From Acidobacteria bacterium SCN 69-37 (GTDB taxonomy: Bacteria > Acidobacteriota > Vicinamibacteria > Vicinamibacterales > SCN-69-37): a stretch of 64,000 nucleotides of DNA. The notes under the pieces are model-generated. The model was not told the origin of the DNA, made no database searches, and saw only the letters and a list, made by a program, of their open reading frames with translations. The translations under genes were made by a program, and so were the position numbers. Positions 40,750 through 49,268 of this stretch are shown piece by piece; position 1 is the stretch's first letter, and the number at the start of each line of letters is the position of its first letter. The stretch covers positions 62,001 to 126,000 of the forward strand of contig MEDJ01000004.1 in NCBI GenBank assembly GCA_001724025.1, read 5' to 3'.

Positions 40750-41691
40750 TCAGACCAGCCAACGCTCGGCCTGTTCCACGGACACGCCCTTGCGCGCGGC
40801 GAGATCCGCCAGCTGATCCGGTCCAATCGGACCGAGCGTGAACGGCGCCGCCTGCGGGTGCGCGAAGAAAAGACCGACCTCCGAGGCGCCCGGCGCGAGC
40901 GCGAACGTGTCGGTCACCGCGAGACCGATCTCTGACGTGTGCAGCAGGCGGCAGATCGCCTCGCGTTCGCTGCGATCCGGACACACGGGGCCGCCGGTTG
41001 CCGCGCGCAGTCCGACATCCCGCGCGGGGTGCCGATCGTCGGGCGGCTGCGGGGCCTTGTCGGTCCCGGCCCAGTCACGACGCACCTGCGCGTGCACGAA
41101 CTGGGCGAACGCCGCCGTCAGCTGCGCAACAAGGGCAGCCACCAGCCGCCGGTCCTCGTCACTCAGGCCCTCGTCGTCGCGACCATCGAGGTCGATGCCG
41201 AGCGATAGGGCGTACGCACCGATGTAGTCCGGAGCGAACGACGCCTTCGGGGCCACGAAGTCCGCCACCGAGAGACTCGGCTGCCCCTCGTCCGGGATCT
41301 GCTGCTGCCTCAGCGCATGGAGCCGCACGAGCACGGACGCCCGGGCATCATCCTTGTAGACGAGGATGTCGTCGTCCACGCTGTTGGCCGGCCAGAAGCC
41401 ATACGCGCCGTGCGGCGCAAAGGCCGATGTTTTGGCCAGCTCCGCCAGTACCCACCGGGCGCGGTCGTGCAGGGCGCGCGCCCGTGCGCCGTGCACCGGG
41501 TGTTCGAGAAGCGCCGGGAAGGGTCCGGCCAGGTCGTGCGCGGCGAAGAACGGCACCCAGTTGAGGTGCGGGAGCAGATCCGCCATGGTCGGCCTGGCGA
41601 AGCGACGGCCGATGAACCACGGCACCGGAATCGCGAGGTTGTCCCAGTCGGTCTTCAACGCATTGGCGCGGGCGGCATCGATCGGCAGCAC
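40750..41691 (-). CDS. Free-standing methionine synthase (MetH) reactivation domain
   Basis: A protein of about 313 residues consisting only of the AdoMet-binding activation domain of cobalamin-dependent methionine synthase. It opens at the usual interdomain linker (DAARANALKTDW), then LNWVPFFAAHDLAGPFPALL (family: IDWTPFF), YGFWPANSVDDDILVYKD, DYIGAYALSLG, the AdoMet loop RAATGGPVCPD (R229-D239), TDTFALAPGASEVGLFFAHP, and ARKGVSVEQAERWL at the end. The homocysteine, folate and cobalamin modules are absent: upstream is the divergent pepF. The start is uncertain (GTG 41691 or TTG 41700, no ribosome site). It could serve a split MetH encoded elsewhere or be a remnant. Confidence 0.8.
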   Translation of the reverse strand: MLPIDAARANALKTDWDNLAIPVPWFIGRRFARPTMADLLPHLNWVPFFAAHDLAGPFPALLEHPVHGARARALHDRARWVLAELAKTSAFAPHGAYGFWPANSVDDDILVYKDDARASVLVRLHALRQQQIPDEGQPSLSVADFVAPKASFAPDYIGAYALSLGIDLDGRDDEGLSDEDRRLVAALVAQLTAAFAQFVHAQVRRDWAGTDKAPQPPDDRHPARDVGLRAATGGPVCPDRSEREAICRLLHTSEIGLAVTDTFALAPGASEVGLFFAHPQAAPFTLGPIGPDQLADLAARKGVSVEQAERWLV

Positions 41692-41761
41692 GTTCAGCAA
41701 TCTACGCGGCGCCCATCGCCGCGGGCAAGTCCCGCCGGCCGCGCCGGCCGACGCGCCGACA

Positions 41762-41767
41762 TAGAAT
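41762..41767 (+). promoter_or_regulatory. Probable -10 element of pepF
   Basis: TAGAAT ends nine bases before the pepF ATG, giving a leaderless or near-leaderless transcript. The same hexamer precedes hemA and the gene at 48051 at similar distance. Confidence 0.35.
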
Positions 41768-41776
41768 CGCAGGACG

Positions 41777-43609
41777 ATGGTGACGCCCACGCCCGCCCGT
41801 TCCCGCAATCGCCGCGACATCGACGCCGCCTACACGTGGCGGCTCGACGACATCTATCCGGACTGGGACGCCTGGGCCGCCGACGTCGCGGTACTCGAGG
41901 CCGGCATCGGCGACTATGCGGCGCTGAAGGGCACGCTCGGCCGCGGCGCCGACGATCTGCTGGCCGCGTACCAGCTCAACGATCGCCTCGGCCAGGTCGC
42001 CTACAAGGTGTTCTTCTATCCGTCGCTGCGCCACGACGAGGATCAGCGCGACAACGACGTCAACGCCCGGCGCCAGCAGGTCCAGGCGCTGCTGGCCCGC
42101 TGGCAGCAGGCCGCGTCGTGGGTGCATCCGGAGCTGCTCACGATTCCGATCGCGACCGTGCGCGCGTGGATGACGACGCACCCGGCGCTGGCCGTGTACC
42201 GCTTCGCGATCGAGGAAGTCTACCGGCAGCAGGCCCACGTCCTCGACGAGCGGGGCGAACACCTGCTCTCGCTCGCGACGCAGACGTCGGCCGCCCCCGG
42301 CGAGGCCTACCAGGCGCTGTCGACGGCCGACGCGCGATTTCCCGAGGTCACGCTCAGCACCGGCGAGCGGGTCGTCGCCTCGTACGGCCAGTATCGCGCG
42401 GTCCTCGCGACCAACAGGCAGCAGGCGGATCGGCGCGCGACGTTCCTCGGCCACTACGGCACGTTTGCCGCGAACCTCAACACGTTTGCCGCGCTCTACC
42501 AGGGCATCTGCCAGCGCGACTGGTTCCACGCCCGCGCGCGGGGCTACACCACGACGCTCGAGGCCGCGCTCTTCGGCGACAACGTCCCGCTGTCGGTCGT
42601 CGACAACCTGATCGCGGCCACGCGGGCCGGTGTCGAGCCGCTGCAGCGCTACCACGACCTGCGCCGCCGCGCGCTCGGACTCGATCGGTACTACCCGTAC
42701 GACTTCTCGATTCCCCTCGTCGGCTGGACGAAGCGCTACGGCTACGACGACGTCCTCGACACCATCGTCGCGTCCGTGGCGCCGCTCGGCGAGGCGTACC
42801 AGGCCCGGATGCGGCGCGGCTTCCGCGATCGCTGGATCGACGTGTACGAGAACGACGGGAAGCGGAGCGGCGCGTATTCCGCCGCGGTCCACGGCGTCCA
42901 CCCGTACATGCTGCTCAACTGGGCCGACACGCTCGACGACGTGTTCACGCTGGCCCACGAGATGGGACATTCGATGCACACGCTGCTCGCGCACGAGCGG
43001 CAGCCGTTCGTCTATGCGGACTACACGATCTTCGTGGCCGAGGTCCCGTCGACGCTCAGCGAGATGCTGCTGCTCGATCACCTGCTGGCCGGTACGACGG
43101 ATCGGGACGAGCGCATCGTGCTGCTGCAGCACGCCATCGACAACATCACCAGCACGTTCTACACGCAGGTCATGTTCGCGGACTTCGAACGGGCCGCGCA
43201 CGCGCTGGTCGAAGACGACAGGCCGCTGACGGCCGACGTCCTGAACGCGCTCTACCGCGAACGGTTCGCCGCCTACTACGGCCCGGCGGTCGACATGGAA
43301 GCGCTGACGCCCATCACGTGGGCGCGGATCCCGCACTTCTTCAATTCGCCGTACTACGTCTATCAGTACGCCACCTGCTTCGCGTCGGCAGCCCGGATTC
43401 TGGCCGCCATCCGCCAGGACGACCACCTGTCGGCCGGTCAACCATCAATGGCCCGGCAGCGCTACCTCGACATGCTGGCTGCCGGCGGCTCGGATCACCC
43501 GATGACCCTGCTGCAGCAGGGAGGCGCCGACCTCGCGGACCCGACCACCGTCCAAGCCGTGGTCGATCAGCTCGGGCACCTCGTCGATCAGCTCGAAGCC
43601 CTGTTCTGA
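41777..43609 (+). CDS. pepF: Oligoendopeptidase F (M3B metallopeptidase)
   Basis: A 610-residue zinc metallopeptidase that cleaves short peptides in the cytosol. The metal motif is HEMGH at about 394-398 (LAHEMGHSMHTLLA), with the downstream glutamate in FVAEVPSTLSEMLLLDHLL. Other family marks are RDIDAAYTWRLDDIYPDWDAW at the N-terminus, GVHPYMLLNWADTLDDV and the C-terminal YYVYQYATCFASAARI / SDHPMTLLQQGGADL. No signal peptide. It is divergent from the MetH-domain gene. Confidence 0.95.
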   Translation: MVTPTPARSRNRRDIDAAYTWRLDDIYPDWDAWAADVAVLEAGIGDYAALKGTLGRGADDLLAAYQLNDRLGQVAYKVFFYPSLRHDEDQRDNDVNARRQQVQALLARWQQAASWVHPELLTIPIATVRAWMTTHPALAVYRFAIEEVYRQQAHVLDERGEHLLSLATQTSAAPGEAYQALSTADARFPEVTLSTGERVVASYGQYRAVLATNRQQADRRATFLGHYGTFAANLNTFAALYQGICQRDWFHARARGYTTTLEAALFGDNVPLSVVDNLIAATRAGVEPLQRYHDLRRRALGLDRYYPYDFSIPLVGWTKRYGYDDVLDTIVASVAPLGEAYQARMRRGFRDRWIDVYENDGKRSGAYSAAVHGVHPYMLLNWADTLDDVFTLAHEMGHSMHTLLAHERQPFVYADYTIFVAEVPSTLSEMLLLDHLLAGTTDRDERIVLLQHAIDNITSTFYTQVMFADFERAAHALVEDDRPLTADVLNALYRERFAAYYGPAVDMEALTPITWARIPHFFNSPYYVYQYATCFASAARILAAIRQDDHLSAGQPSMARQRYLDMLAAGGSDHPMTLLQQGGADLADPTTVQAVVDQLGHLVDQLEALF

Positions 43610-43787
43610 AACGGGCCCTTGGATTGCCCCCTCCGGAGCGCTGGATCCGGCGGGGGAGTCGCCCGGCACCCGGGATCGGACCGTTCGATACAATTTCTTT
43701 ACCTGCAACGGATTACGAACATCCGATCGAACAGCCCCCGACAGCCTGGCGTACGGCACGGCCTTTCCTTAAGGCCGGGCACACGCT

Positions 43788-46766
43788 ATGGGATTCCTCG
43801 ACAAGCTCATGCCGCAGCCACGCTGGAAGCACGCGGATCCGGCAGTACGCCTGGACGCCGTGAAAGACGTAGACGACCTTCAGGACCTTGCCCAGCTCGC
43901 CGAGCACGACCCCGATGTGCGGGTCCGGCGGGCCGCGGCCGCGCGCGTCGATGACGTGGCGGTGCTGGGCCGCATCGCCGGCGCCGATCCCGACGAGGAC
44001 GCGCGCGACAAGGCGGCCGATCGGCTCGTCGCGCTGGCCAGCCGGCAGGCGATGGCCGGCGAGGATCCGGCAGGCCCCGAAGCCCAGATCGCGCTCGAGG
44101 CCGTGCGTGCGATCGCCGACGTCCGCCGGCTGTCCACGCTCGCCAAGGGGCAGGCCGCCGACGCCGTCCGCGAACACGCGCTCGCGCGCATCACCGACGA
44201 ACGGGCCCTCGGCAGCATTGCGCGGCACGCGAAGTCCGAGGGCACGGCGGCCGCCGCGCTGGCCCGGCTCGGCGACAGGGCCGAGTTCCTCGAGGTGGCG
44301 ATGCACGGCGATCACAAAGACATCGCCCTGGCCGCCTTCGATCGCCTGTCGCCCGAGACGCTCGACCTCAACGACCTCCGCTCCATCGAGGTCCGCGCCC
44401 ACCAGAAAGCCGTCAGCCGACGAGCCCGCACCATGATTCAGGACATCGAAGCCGCCGAAGCCGCCCGCCAGACCGCCGCCCTCGAACGTCAGCGGCGCGA
44501 GAGCATGTTGTGTGACGCGATGGAGCAGCTGGCCAGCGTGGCCGACGTGTCCGTCCTGCGCGGCGAACTGGTGCGTCTGACCGACGCGTGGCAGGCGCTG
44601 GACGTCACGGAGACCACGGCCCGCGATCGCTTCGCGCGGGCGACGACCGCTGTCGAAGCGGCCATCCATCGTCGCGATCACGAGGCTGACGAAGCCGCCG
44701 ACCGGCTGCGGCTGCGGGCCGAGGCGATTGCCACGCGCATCGCACTCTGCGAGCGCGTCGAGACGCTCGAGGGCGACGACGTCCTCGAACAACTGGTACC
44801 GATCGAAGAGGAATGGCGAGCGCTCCTGCCGCTCGTCGGAAACGGCCCGGAGGCCGACCGGCTGGCAGAGCGCTTCGCCCAGACGGTGGCCGCGTGCCGC
44901 AAGCGGCACGAGATGGGCGCCCAGCTGCAGGATGCGCGCACCACGCTGGAAGCGCGCGTCGTCGAGGCCGAAGGCCTGGTGTCGCACGACGATGCCGCCG
45001 CGGCCGAGCAGCGATGGGTGTCGCTCAGCCGGGAGGCACGCGGCCTCGTCACCCTGCTCGAACGCGCGGCACGCCCCGCCGACGATCTGATCGAACGGCT
45101 GCGCGGCGTCGATCAGGTGTTCGTCGGCCGGCAGACCGAACGCGAGACGGCCGCCGAAGCCGCACGGGAAGCGGCGGCCACGCTGCTGCGCCGGCTCATC
45201 GACCGCGCCCGCCGCGTCGCCGACGCCGAAACGATGACCCTGCGTGAAGGCGATCGCCTGATGCGCGACATCGCGGCCGGTCTCGAGACCGCCACCCGCG
45301 CAGGTTCATCGAAGACGCTCGACGACACCGCCAGCGAACTCCGCGAACTGCAGGGCAAGGTTGCGCCGCGCGTCCGCGAACTGCGGGAAATGGACGACTG
45401 GCGCCGGTTCGCCAACGCGCAGCGCCAGGAACAGCTCATCACGATGGCCGAGGCGATCGTCGCCTCGCTGCGCACGGACGAGGAAGCCGGCAAGGAGACC
45501 GACCTGGCAGCCACCGCCCGCGCCCTGCGCGAACTGCACGCCGAGTGGCAGCAGGTGGCCGAAGCGCCTCGACAGAGCGCCCAGCGGCTCTGGGATCGCT
45601 TCCGCACGGCCACCGATCTCATCCGGAGCCGGTGCGAACCGTTCTTCATCAAGCGGCGCGAAGAGCGCAGCGCGGCACACACCCACCGCCTGGCCCTCGT
45701 CGAGGAAGCCGAAGCCCTCGTCTCGTCGAACGACTGGGCCAAGGCCGCGGCCCGCTTCCAGGCCATGCAGACGGAGTGGCAGGCCCTCGGCGGCCCGGCC
45801 GGTGACGGCGACCGCCAGCTGTTCCAGCGCTTCCGCGCGGCCGCCAACGCGTTCTTCGCCCGCCGCCGCGAGGATCTCGCGGATCGCAAGAAGATCTGGG
45901 CCGAGAACCTCGAGCGCAAGGAAGCACTTTGCGCGCGTGCCGAAGAACTGGCCTCGTCGACCGAGTGGGACACGGCCGTCAACGAGATGAAGCGCCTCCA
46001 AGCCGACTGGAAGACGATTGGCCCCGTGCGCAAGAACAAGTCCGACGCCATCTGGGCGCGGTTCCGCACCGCCGCCGACACCTTCTTCGAGCGCTACCAC
46101 AACCGGCACGAGGTGGCCCTGGCGGCCAAGCTCGCCGAGCGCGAGGCGATCGTCATCGAACTCGAAACACTGGCGGCGCTGCCCGCGGCCGATCTGCCCG
46201 CCTCGGCCGCCGAAGACGTGCAGCGGCTCCGCGGTCAGTGGAATCGCAGCGTGCCGGTGCCGCTGCCGGGCATGAAGACACTGACCGATCGGTGGCAGCA
46301 CGCGCTCGGACAGCTCGTCTCGGCGCGCGCCGATCTGTTCACCGGGACGGATCTCGATCCGCAGAGCGTCGTGCAGCGGATGCAGAAGCTCGTCGCGCGC
46401 GTCGAGGCGCTCGCCAGCGAGGCGCCGAAGGCGACCGACGAGCGCCGACTCTCGCCCACGGAACTGATGGCCGCGAAGCTCCGGCAGGCCCTCGCGAGCA
46501 ACGCGATGGGCAGCCGGCACCACGACGAGGCCAGGCAGCGCGCCACCGTCGACGCCGTGCGCGATGCCCAGGCGGCGTGGCAGCGGCTGCCCCCCGTGGC
46601 ACTGCCCGAGGCTCGCGAGCTCGAGAGCCGCTTCCGGGATGCGTGCCGGAAGCTCCAGGGACACGATCGATCAGGCCGATCGGCCCACCCGCACAAGAGC
46701 CACCGGCCGGCCCCGGCACCAGCCGCACCAGCGCCCGAACACGACGCGGAACCGGCAACCGTATAG
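43788..46766 (+). CDS. Large HEAT / DUF349 repeat protein
   Basis: A 992-residue, almost entirely helical protein without signal or membrane segment. The first 230 residues show HEAT-like repeats (LAEHDPDVRVRRAAAARVDD, LAKGQAADAVREHALARITD). From about residue 560 to 800 there are DUF349 repeats of the form LxxxWKxxGxVPRxxxxxLWxRFRxAxDxFF: ELHAEWQQVAEAP...LWDRFRTATD, MQTEWQALGGPA...LFQRFRAAANAFF, LQADWKTIGPVRKNKSDAIWARFRTAADTFF. The middle is coiled-coil. The tail is Pro/His/Ala-rich and disordered. The known DUF349 family gives no clear enzymatic role. A TACAAT (43689-43694) and a small GGCCTT/AAGGCC hairpin precede the start. Confidence 0.88.
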   Translation: MGFLDKLMPQPRWKHADPAVRLDAVKDVDDLQDLAQLAEHDPDVRVRRAAAARVDDVAVLGRIAGADPDEDARDKAADRLVALASRQAMAGEDPAGPEAQIALEAVRAIADVRRLSTLAKGQAADAVREHALARITDERALGSIARHAKSEGTAAAALARLGDRAEFLEVAMHGDHKDIALAAFDRLSPETLDLNDLRSIEVRAHQKAVSRRARTMIQDIEAAEAARQTAALERQRRESMLCDAMEQLASVADVSVLRGELVRLTDAWQALDVTETTARDRFARATTAVEAAIHRRDHEADEAADRLRLRAEAIATRIALCERVETLEGDDVLEQLVPIEEEWRALLPLVGNGPEADRLAERFAQTVAACRKRHEMGAQLQDARTTLEARVVEAEGLVSHDDAAAAEQRWVSLSREARGLVTLLERAARPADDLIERLRGVDQVFVGRQTERETAAEAAREAAATLLRRLIDRARRVADAETMTLREGDRLMRDIAAGLETATRAGSSKTLDDTASELRELQGKVAPRVRELREMDDWRRFANAQRQEQLITMAEAIVASLRTDEEAGKETDLAATARALRELHAEWQQVAEAPRQSAQRLWDRFRTATDLIRSRCEPFFIKRREERSAAHTHRLALVEEAEALVSSNDWAKAAARFQAMQTEWQALGGPAGDGDRQLFQRFRAAANAFFARRREDLADRKKIWAENLERKEALCARAEELASSTEWDTAVNEMKRLQADWKTIGPVRKNKSDAIWARFRTAADTFFERYHNRHEVALAAKLAEREAIVIELETLAALPAADLPASAAEDVQRLRGQWNRSVPVPLPGMKTLTDRWQHALGQLVSARADLFTGTDLDPQSVVQRMQKLVARVEALASEAPKATDERRLSPTELMAAKLRQALASNAMGSRHHDEARQRATVDAVRDAQAAWQRLPPVALPEARELESRFRDACRKLQGHDRSGRSAHPHKSHRPAPAPAAPAPEHDAEPATV

Positions 46767-46768
46767 AC

Positions 46769-46802
46769 AAGCCAGAAGGTAGAAGCTTCTACCTTCTGGC
46801 TT
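46769..46802. repeat. 34-bp perfect palindrome between convergent genes, containing the MFS stop codon
   Basis: The palindrome has core AGAAGCTTCT extended through TACC/GGTA and CTGGCTT/AAGCCAG with no loop. It is far lower in GC than its surroundings. It starts two bases after the DUF349-gene stop. On the other strand it encodes the last three sense codons (Ala-Arg-Arg) and the TAG of the MFS gene. It could end transcription from both sides. Its composition suggests an inserted repeat. Confidence 0.85.
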
Positions 46803-47991
46803 CTGACAGTCCCAGCCTGCGGTCGACGAAGGTGAAGTAGGGCACCGAAAGGCCGGCAAGTGCGGCGGCCAGCAGGAACGCGGGCCGGAATCCATACAGG
46901 TGGATGACGAGGCCGAGCAGCGACGCCCCCAGGCCGATGCCGGTGTCGAAGGCCGCGAGCATCGCCCCGAACGCGGCCCCGCGCCGACGGACGGGCACGT
47001 GCTCCAGCACGTACGTCGTGAACGCCGGGTGCATCAGGCCGAAGCCCGCCCCGAACACGAGCGCCGACAGCACCAGCGTGACGCGCCCCTGCGCCAGCGC
47101 GAAGCAGACCATGCCCACGGCCGGGGCAATCAGACAGGGAATCAGCACGCGGCGAGGACCGATCGCGTCAATCGCGCGTCCCACCAGCAGCCGGCCGAGG
47201 ACCGTCGTCACCGCCATCACCGACAGGAACAGGCTGCGCGGTTCGACGCCGAGGTCGTCGGCAAAGAGCGCCGAGAAGCTCGTGATAGCGCCGTACCCGA
47301 ACGACACGAGCGCCGTGGTCACGGCCAGCCAGAACACCCGCCACTCGATATGTGACCGCACGAACGATCCCACGGTCAGCGGCACGGGTGACACCGGCTC
47401 GGCCGGCGCCTCGACCGCCGTCGCCCCGGCTTCGCGACGGTCGTCGGGCAGCGCCCACGCGATCGCCGCCATCAGCAGGTTGAGCGCCGCCAGCTCCATG
47501 CACAGCGCAAACCAGCCGTGACGATAGACCCAGAAGCCGACGATCGGCGCGACGCCAATCGCGAACACGGTCGCCAGTCCCCAGTAGCTGAGCCCTTCGG
47601 CCCGCCGGGCTTCGGGAATCGTCGATGTCATGTACGCCCCCGACGCCGCCAGCAGCGCCGACCATACGCAGCCGTGCACGATGACCACGGCCAGCAGCAG
47701 GTGATAGTCCGTGATGAAGGCGTAGCTGAACGTGAACGCCGCCAGGATGAGCGACACCCCGATCAGGACCGGCCGGTGGCCAATCCGGTCGCTCATCGCG
47801 CCTGTGATGGGCCCCGACAGCGCGGAGGCGAACGTCAGGAACCCATGGAACAGGCCCGCCACGGCCGTCGATCCGCCCAGCGCCAGCACGCGGTACGGCG
47901 CGACCGGCAGCAGTTGGAACACCGACGCGAACACCGTGAAGGTGTAGCCGAACATGATGAAGAATCGCGTGGTGAATAACCGGGGAGACAT
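46789..47991 (-). CDS. MFS transporter, 12 TM
   Basis: A 400-residue major-facilitator protein. Hydrophobic segments begin at FFIMFGYTFTVFASVFQLLPVAPY. The loop 2-3 signature is GPITGAMSDRIGHRPVL, the charged central loop is around residues 185-205 (DDRREAGATAVEAPAEP), and the second half repeats with LLVGRAIDAIGPRRVL. A frame continues upstream of the ATG at 47991, but that part is low-complexity arginine-rich and not protein-like. The C-terminal SEARR and stop lie largely in a palindromic repeat, so the original end may have been altered. Substrate unknown. Confidence 0.88.
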   Translation of the reverse strand: MSPRLFTTRFFIMFGYTFTVFASVFQLLPVAPYRVLALGGSTAVAGLFHGFLTFASALSGPITGAMSDRIGHRPVLIGVSLILAAFTFSYAFITDYHLLLAVVIVHGCVWSALLAASGAYMTSTIPEARRAEGLSYWGLATVFAIGVAPIVGFWVYRHGWFALCMELAALNLLMAAIAWALPDDRREAGATAVEAPAEPVSPVPLTVGSFVRSHIEWRVFWLAVTTALVSFGYGAITSFSALFADDLGVEPRSLFLSVMAVTTVLGRLLVGRAIDAIGPRRVLIPCLIAPAVGMVCFALAQGRVTLVLSALVFGAGFGLMHPAFTTYVLEHVPVRRRGAAFGAMLAAFDTGIGLGASLLGLVIHLYGFRPAFLLAAALAGLSVPYFTFVDRRLGLSEARR

Positions 47992-48037
47992 CGGCCAGCA
48001 GTATAACGATCGGCCCCGCGCGGCCCCGGGGCCGCGA

Positions 48038-48043
48038 TAGAAT
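48038..48043 (+). promoter_or_regulatory. Probable -10 element, leaderless
   Basis: TAGAAT ends seven bases before the ATG at 48051, in the context GATAGAATCGGCCGCATG. This is nearly identical to the hemA promoter context (GATAGAATGGCCGCGTG). Confidence 0.45.
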
Positions 48044-48050
48044 CGGCCGC

Positions 48051-48551
48051 ATGTCCGATCGTCCGTCCCAACTCTGGCGCGCGATGCCGCCCGACACGCG
48101 CGTGGCCGCCGCGGCCGCCTTCTGGCGCGATACCGAGTCCCCCGAGATCGGCGTCCAGCACGCCGAGGCCATCGGCCTGCTGGCGCGTCGGCTGAACTTC
48201 CGGGTCCGCAGTCTCCAGACCCTGCCCGTCGAGAAGCGGGCCCGGCACCTCGCACAGATCACCGACGTGACGGATCCGATCGCGACGCGGGCCTTGATTG
48301 CCTATCACTTCGAGGCCCAGCGGCCGCTGATGGCCGCCTTCCTCGATGCGCTGGGCATTGCGCACGAGAACGGCCTGATCACGGCCGACGAGACGCCCGC
48401 ACCGTCGGCCGAGGCGCTGGCGACCGCCGTGCAGGCCGTCCGCACCGCCTTTCCGCAGGCCGAAGTGGACCTGTACTTGAGGACGCTGGCGACGCTCGAT
48501 GGGGACACCTGGGCGGCACTCGACGGCGTCCTGGCCCACTCCGCCAGCTGA
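48051..48551 (+). CDS. Conserved-looking hypothetical helical protein
   Basis: A 166-residue soluble, largely helical protein that I do not recognise. It has no signal peptide, cysteine or membrane segment. The N-terminal half is basic (PDTRVAAAAAFWRDTESPEIGVQHAEAIGLLARRLNF), and the middle reads ITDVTDPIATRALIAYHFEAQRPLMAAFLDALGIAHENG. The good -10 element 7 bases upstream and the codon pattern support it as a real gene. It stands alone, divergent from the MFS gene and followed by a repeat-filled gap. Confidence 0.7.
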   Translation: MSDRPSQLWRAMPPDTRVAAAAAFWRDTESPEIGVQHAEAIGLLARRLNFRVRSLQTLPVEKRARHLAQITDVTDPIATRALIAYHFEAQRPLMAAFLDALGIAHENGLITADETPAPSAEALATAVQAVRTAFPQAEVDLYLRTLATLDGDTWAALDGVLAHSAS

Positions 48552-48589
48552 CGTCGTCAGTCACCGCTGGCCTCGCCATTGCACTGGGA

Positions 48590-48725
48590 GTCCCCCGGAC
48601 AGCCGGCCCCCGAGGCTGAAGCCTCGGGGCTCCGAAGAGCATCCCGGACAGCCGAAGCCTCAGGGCGCCGAAGGGGCTCCGCCGGGACAGTTGGAGCCCT
48701 GGGGCTTCAGCCCAGGGGGACACAC
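48590..48725. repeat. Cluster of REP-like GC-rich palindromes
   Basis: Three related hairpin units occur in tandem: CCCCGAGGCT-GA-AGCCTCGGGG (48608-48629), a degenerate unit GCCGAAGCCTCAGGGC (48651-48666), and CCCTGGGGCT-TC-AGCCCAGGGG (48698-48719). They are separated by CCCGGACAG/CCGGGACAG spacers. The first unit is the inverse of the palindrome at 9947-9968. The cluster forms the leader of the gene starting at 48729, only three bases downstream. Confidence 0.8.
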
Positions 48726-48728
48726 ACC

Positions 48729-49268
48729 ATGACCAGACGCCGGCGTTCGTGGATTCTTGGCGGCCTGCTGACATTCCTGCTGGGCGTGGCCGCGCCGGTC
48801 GCCGCGCAGGAGACGGCGCCCGCGCCGGCGACCGACTCGGATCAACCGGCGGTCACGGTGCCCGTCACGCCGGGCGACATGGCGCGCATCCGGAAAGCCC
48901 TCGACGCGGACCCGGCCGTCCGTATCGACGACGACCAGCTGCGGTTCTACATGCAGATCCTCGTCAAACGCCCGACGTTCGCCGAGTTCATCAAGGGCTA
49001 CGACTTCAAGAACGGCCCGACGCGTCGCGGCAATCCGATGACCCACAACGAGTTCCTCGCGATGGTGACGCCGAAGGAACTGCAGAGCTCCGTCGGCATC
49101 ACCGCGCGCGAGACGCTCGAGTTCGCCCTCACCAACTGGCTCGGCCAGACGCTCGTCAAGCGTGCGTTCGAGGAAATCCAGCAGGCGAAGAGCGAGCGGG
49201 AGATCCAGGAAATCCGCGATCGGATCGATCGCGAACTGGCCGCACTCAAGGCCTCGTCGGGGCAGTAG
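48729..49268 (+). CDS. Exported hypothetical protein
   Basis: A 179-residue protein with an N-terminal RRRR and a hydrophobic signal ending at VAAQ (cleavage near residue 26). A Pro/Ala/Asp-rich linker follows, then a helical domain (MARIRKALDADPAVRIDDDQLRFYMQIL, FAEFIKGYDFKNGP, HNEFLAMVTPKELQSSVGI) and a charged coiled-coil tail. No family is recognised. Its leader is a REP-like repeat cluster with no clear ribosome site. Its 3' end overlaps the convergent ferredoxin-like gene by 23 bp. Confidence 0.7.
   Translation: MTRRRRSWILGGLLTFLLGVAAPVAAQETAPAPATDSDQPAVTVPVTPGDMARIRKALDADPAVRIDDDQLRFYMQILVKRPTFAEFIKGYDFKNGPTRRGNPMTHNEFLAMVTPKELQSSVGITARETLEFALTNWLGQTLVKRAFEEIQQAKSEREIQEIRDRIDRELAALKASSGQ

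Noticed and set aside
43610-43650. Terminator after pepF
   Set aside because: An imperfect CCCCCTCCGG/CCGGCGGGGG pairing exists but there is no T-tract and the match is broken, so support is too weak.
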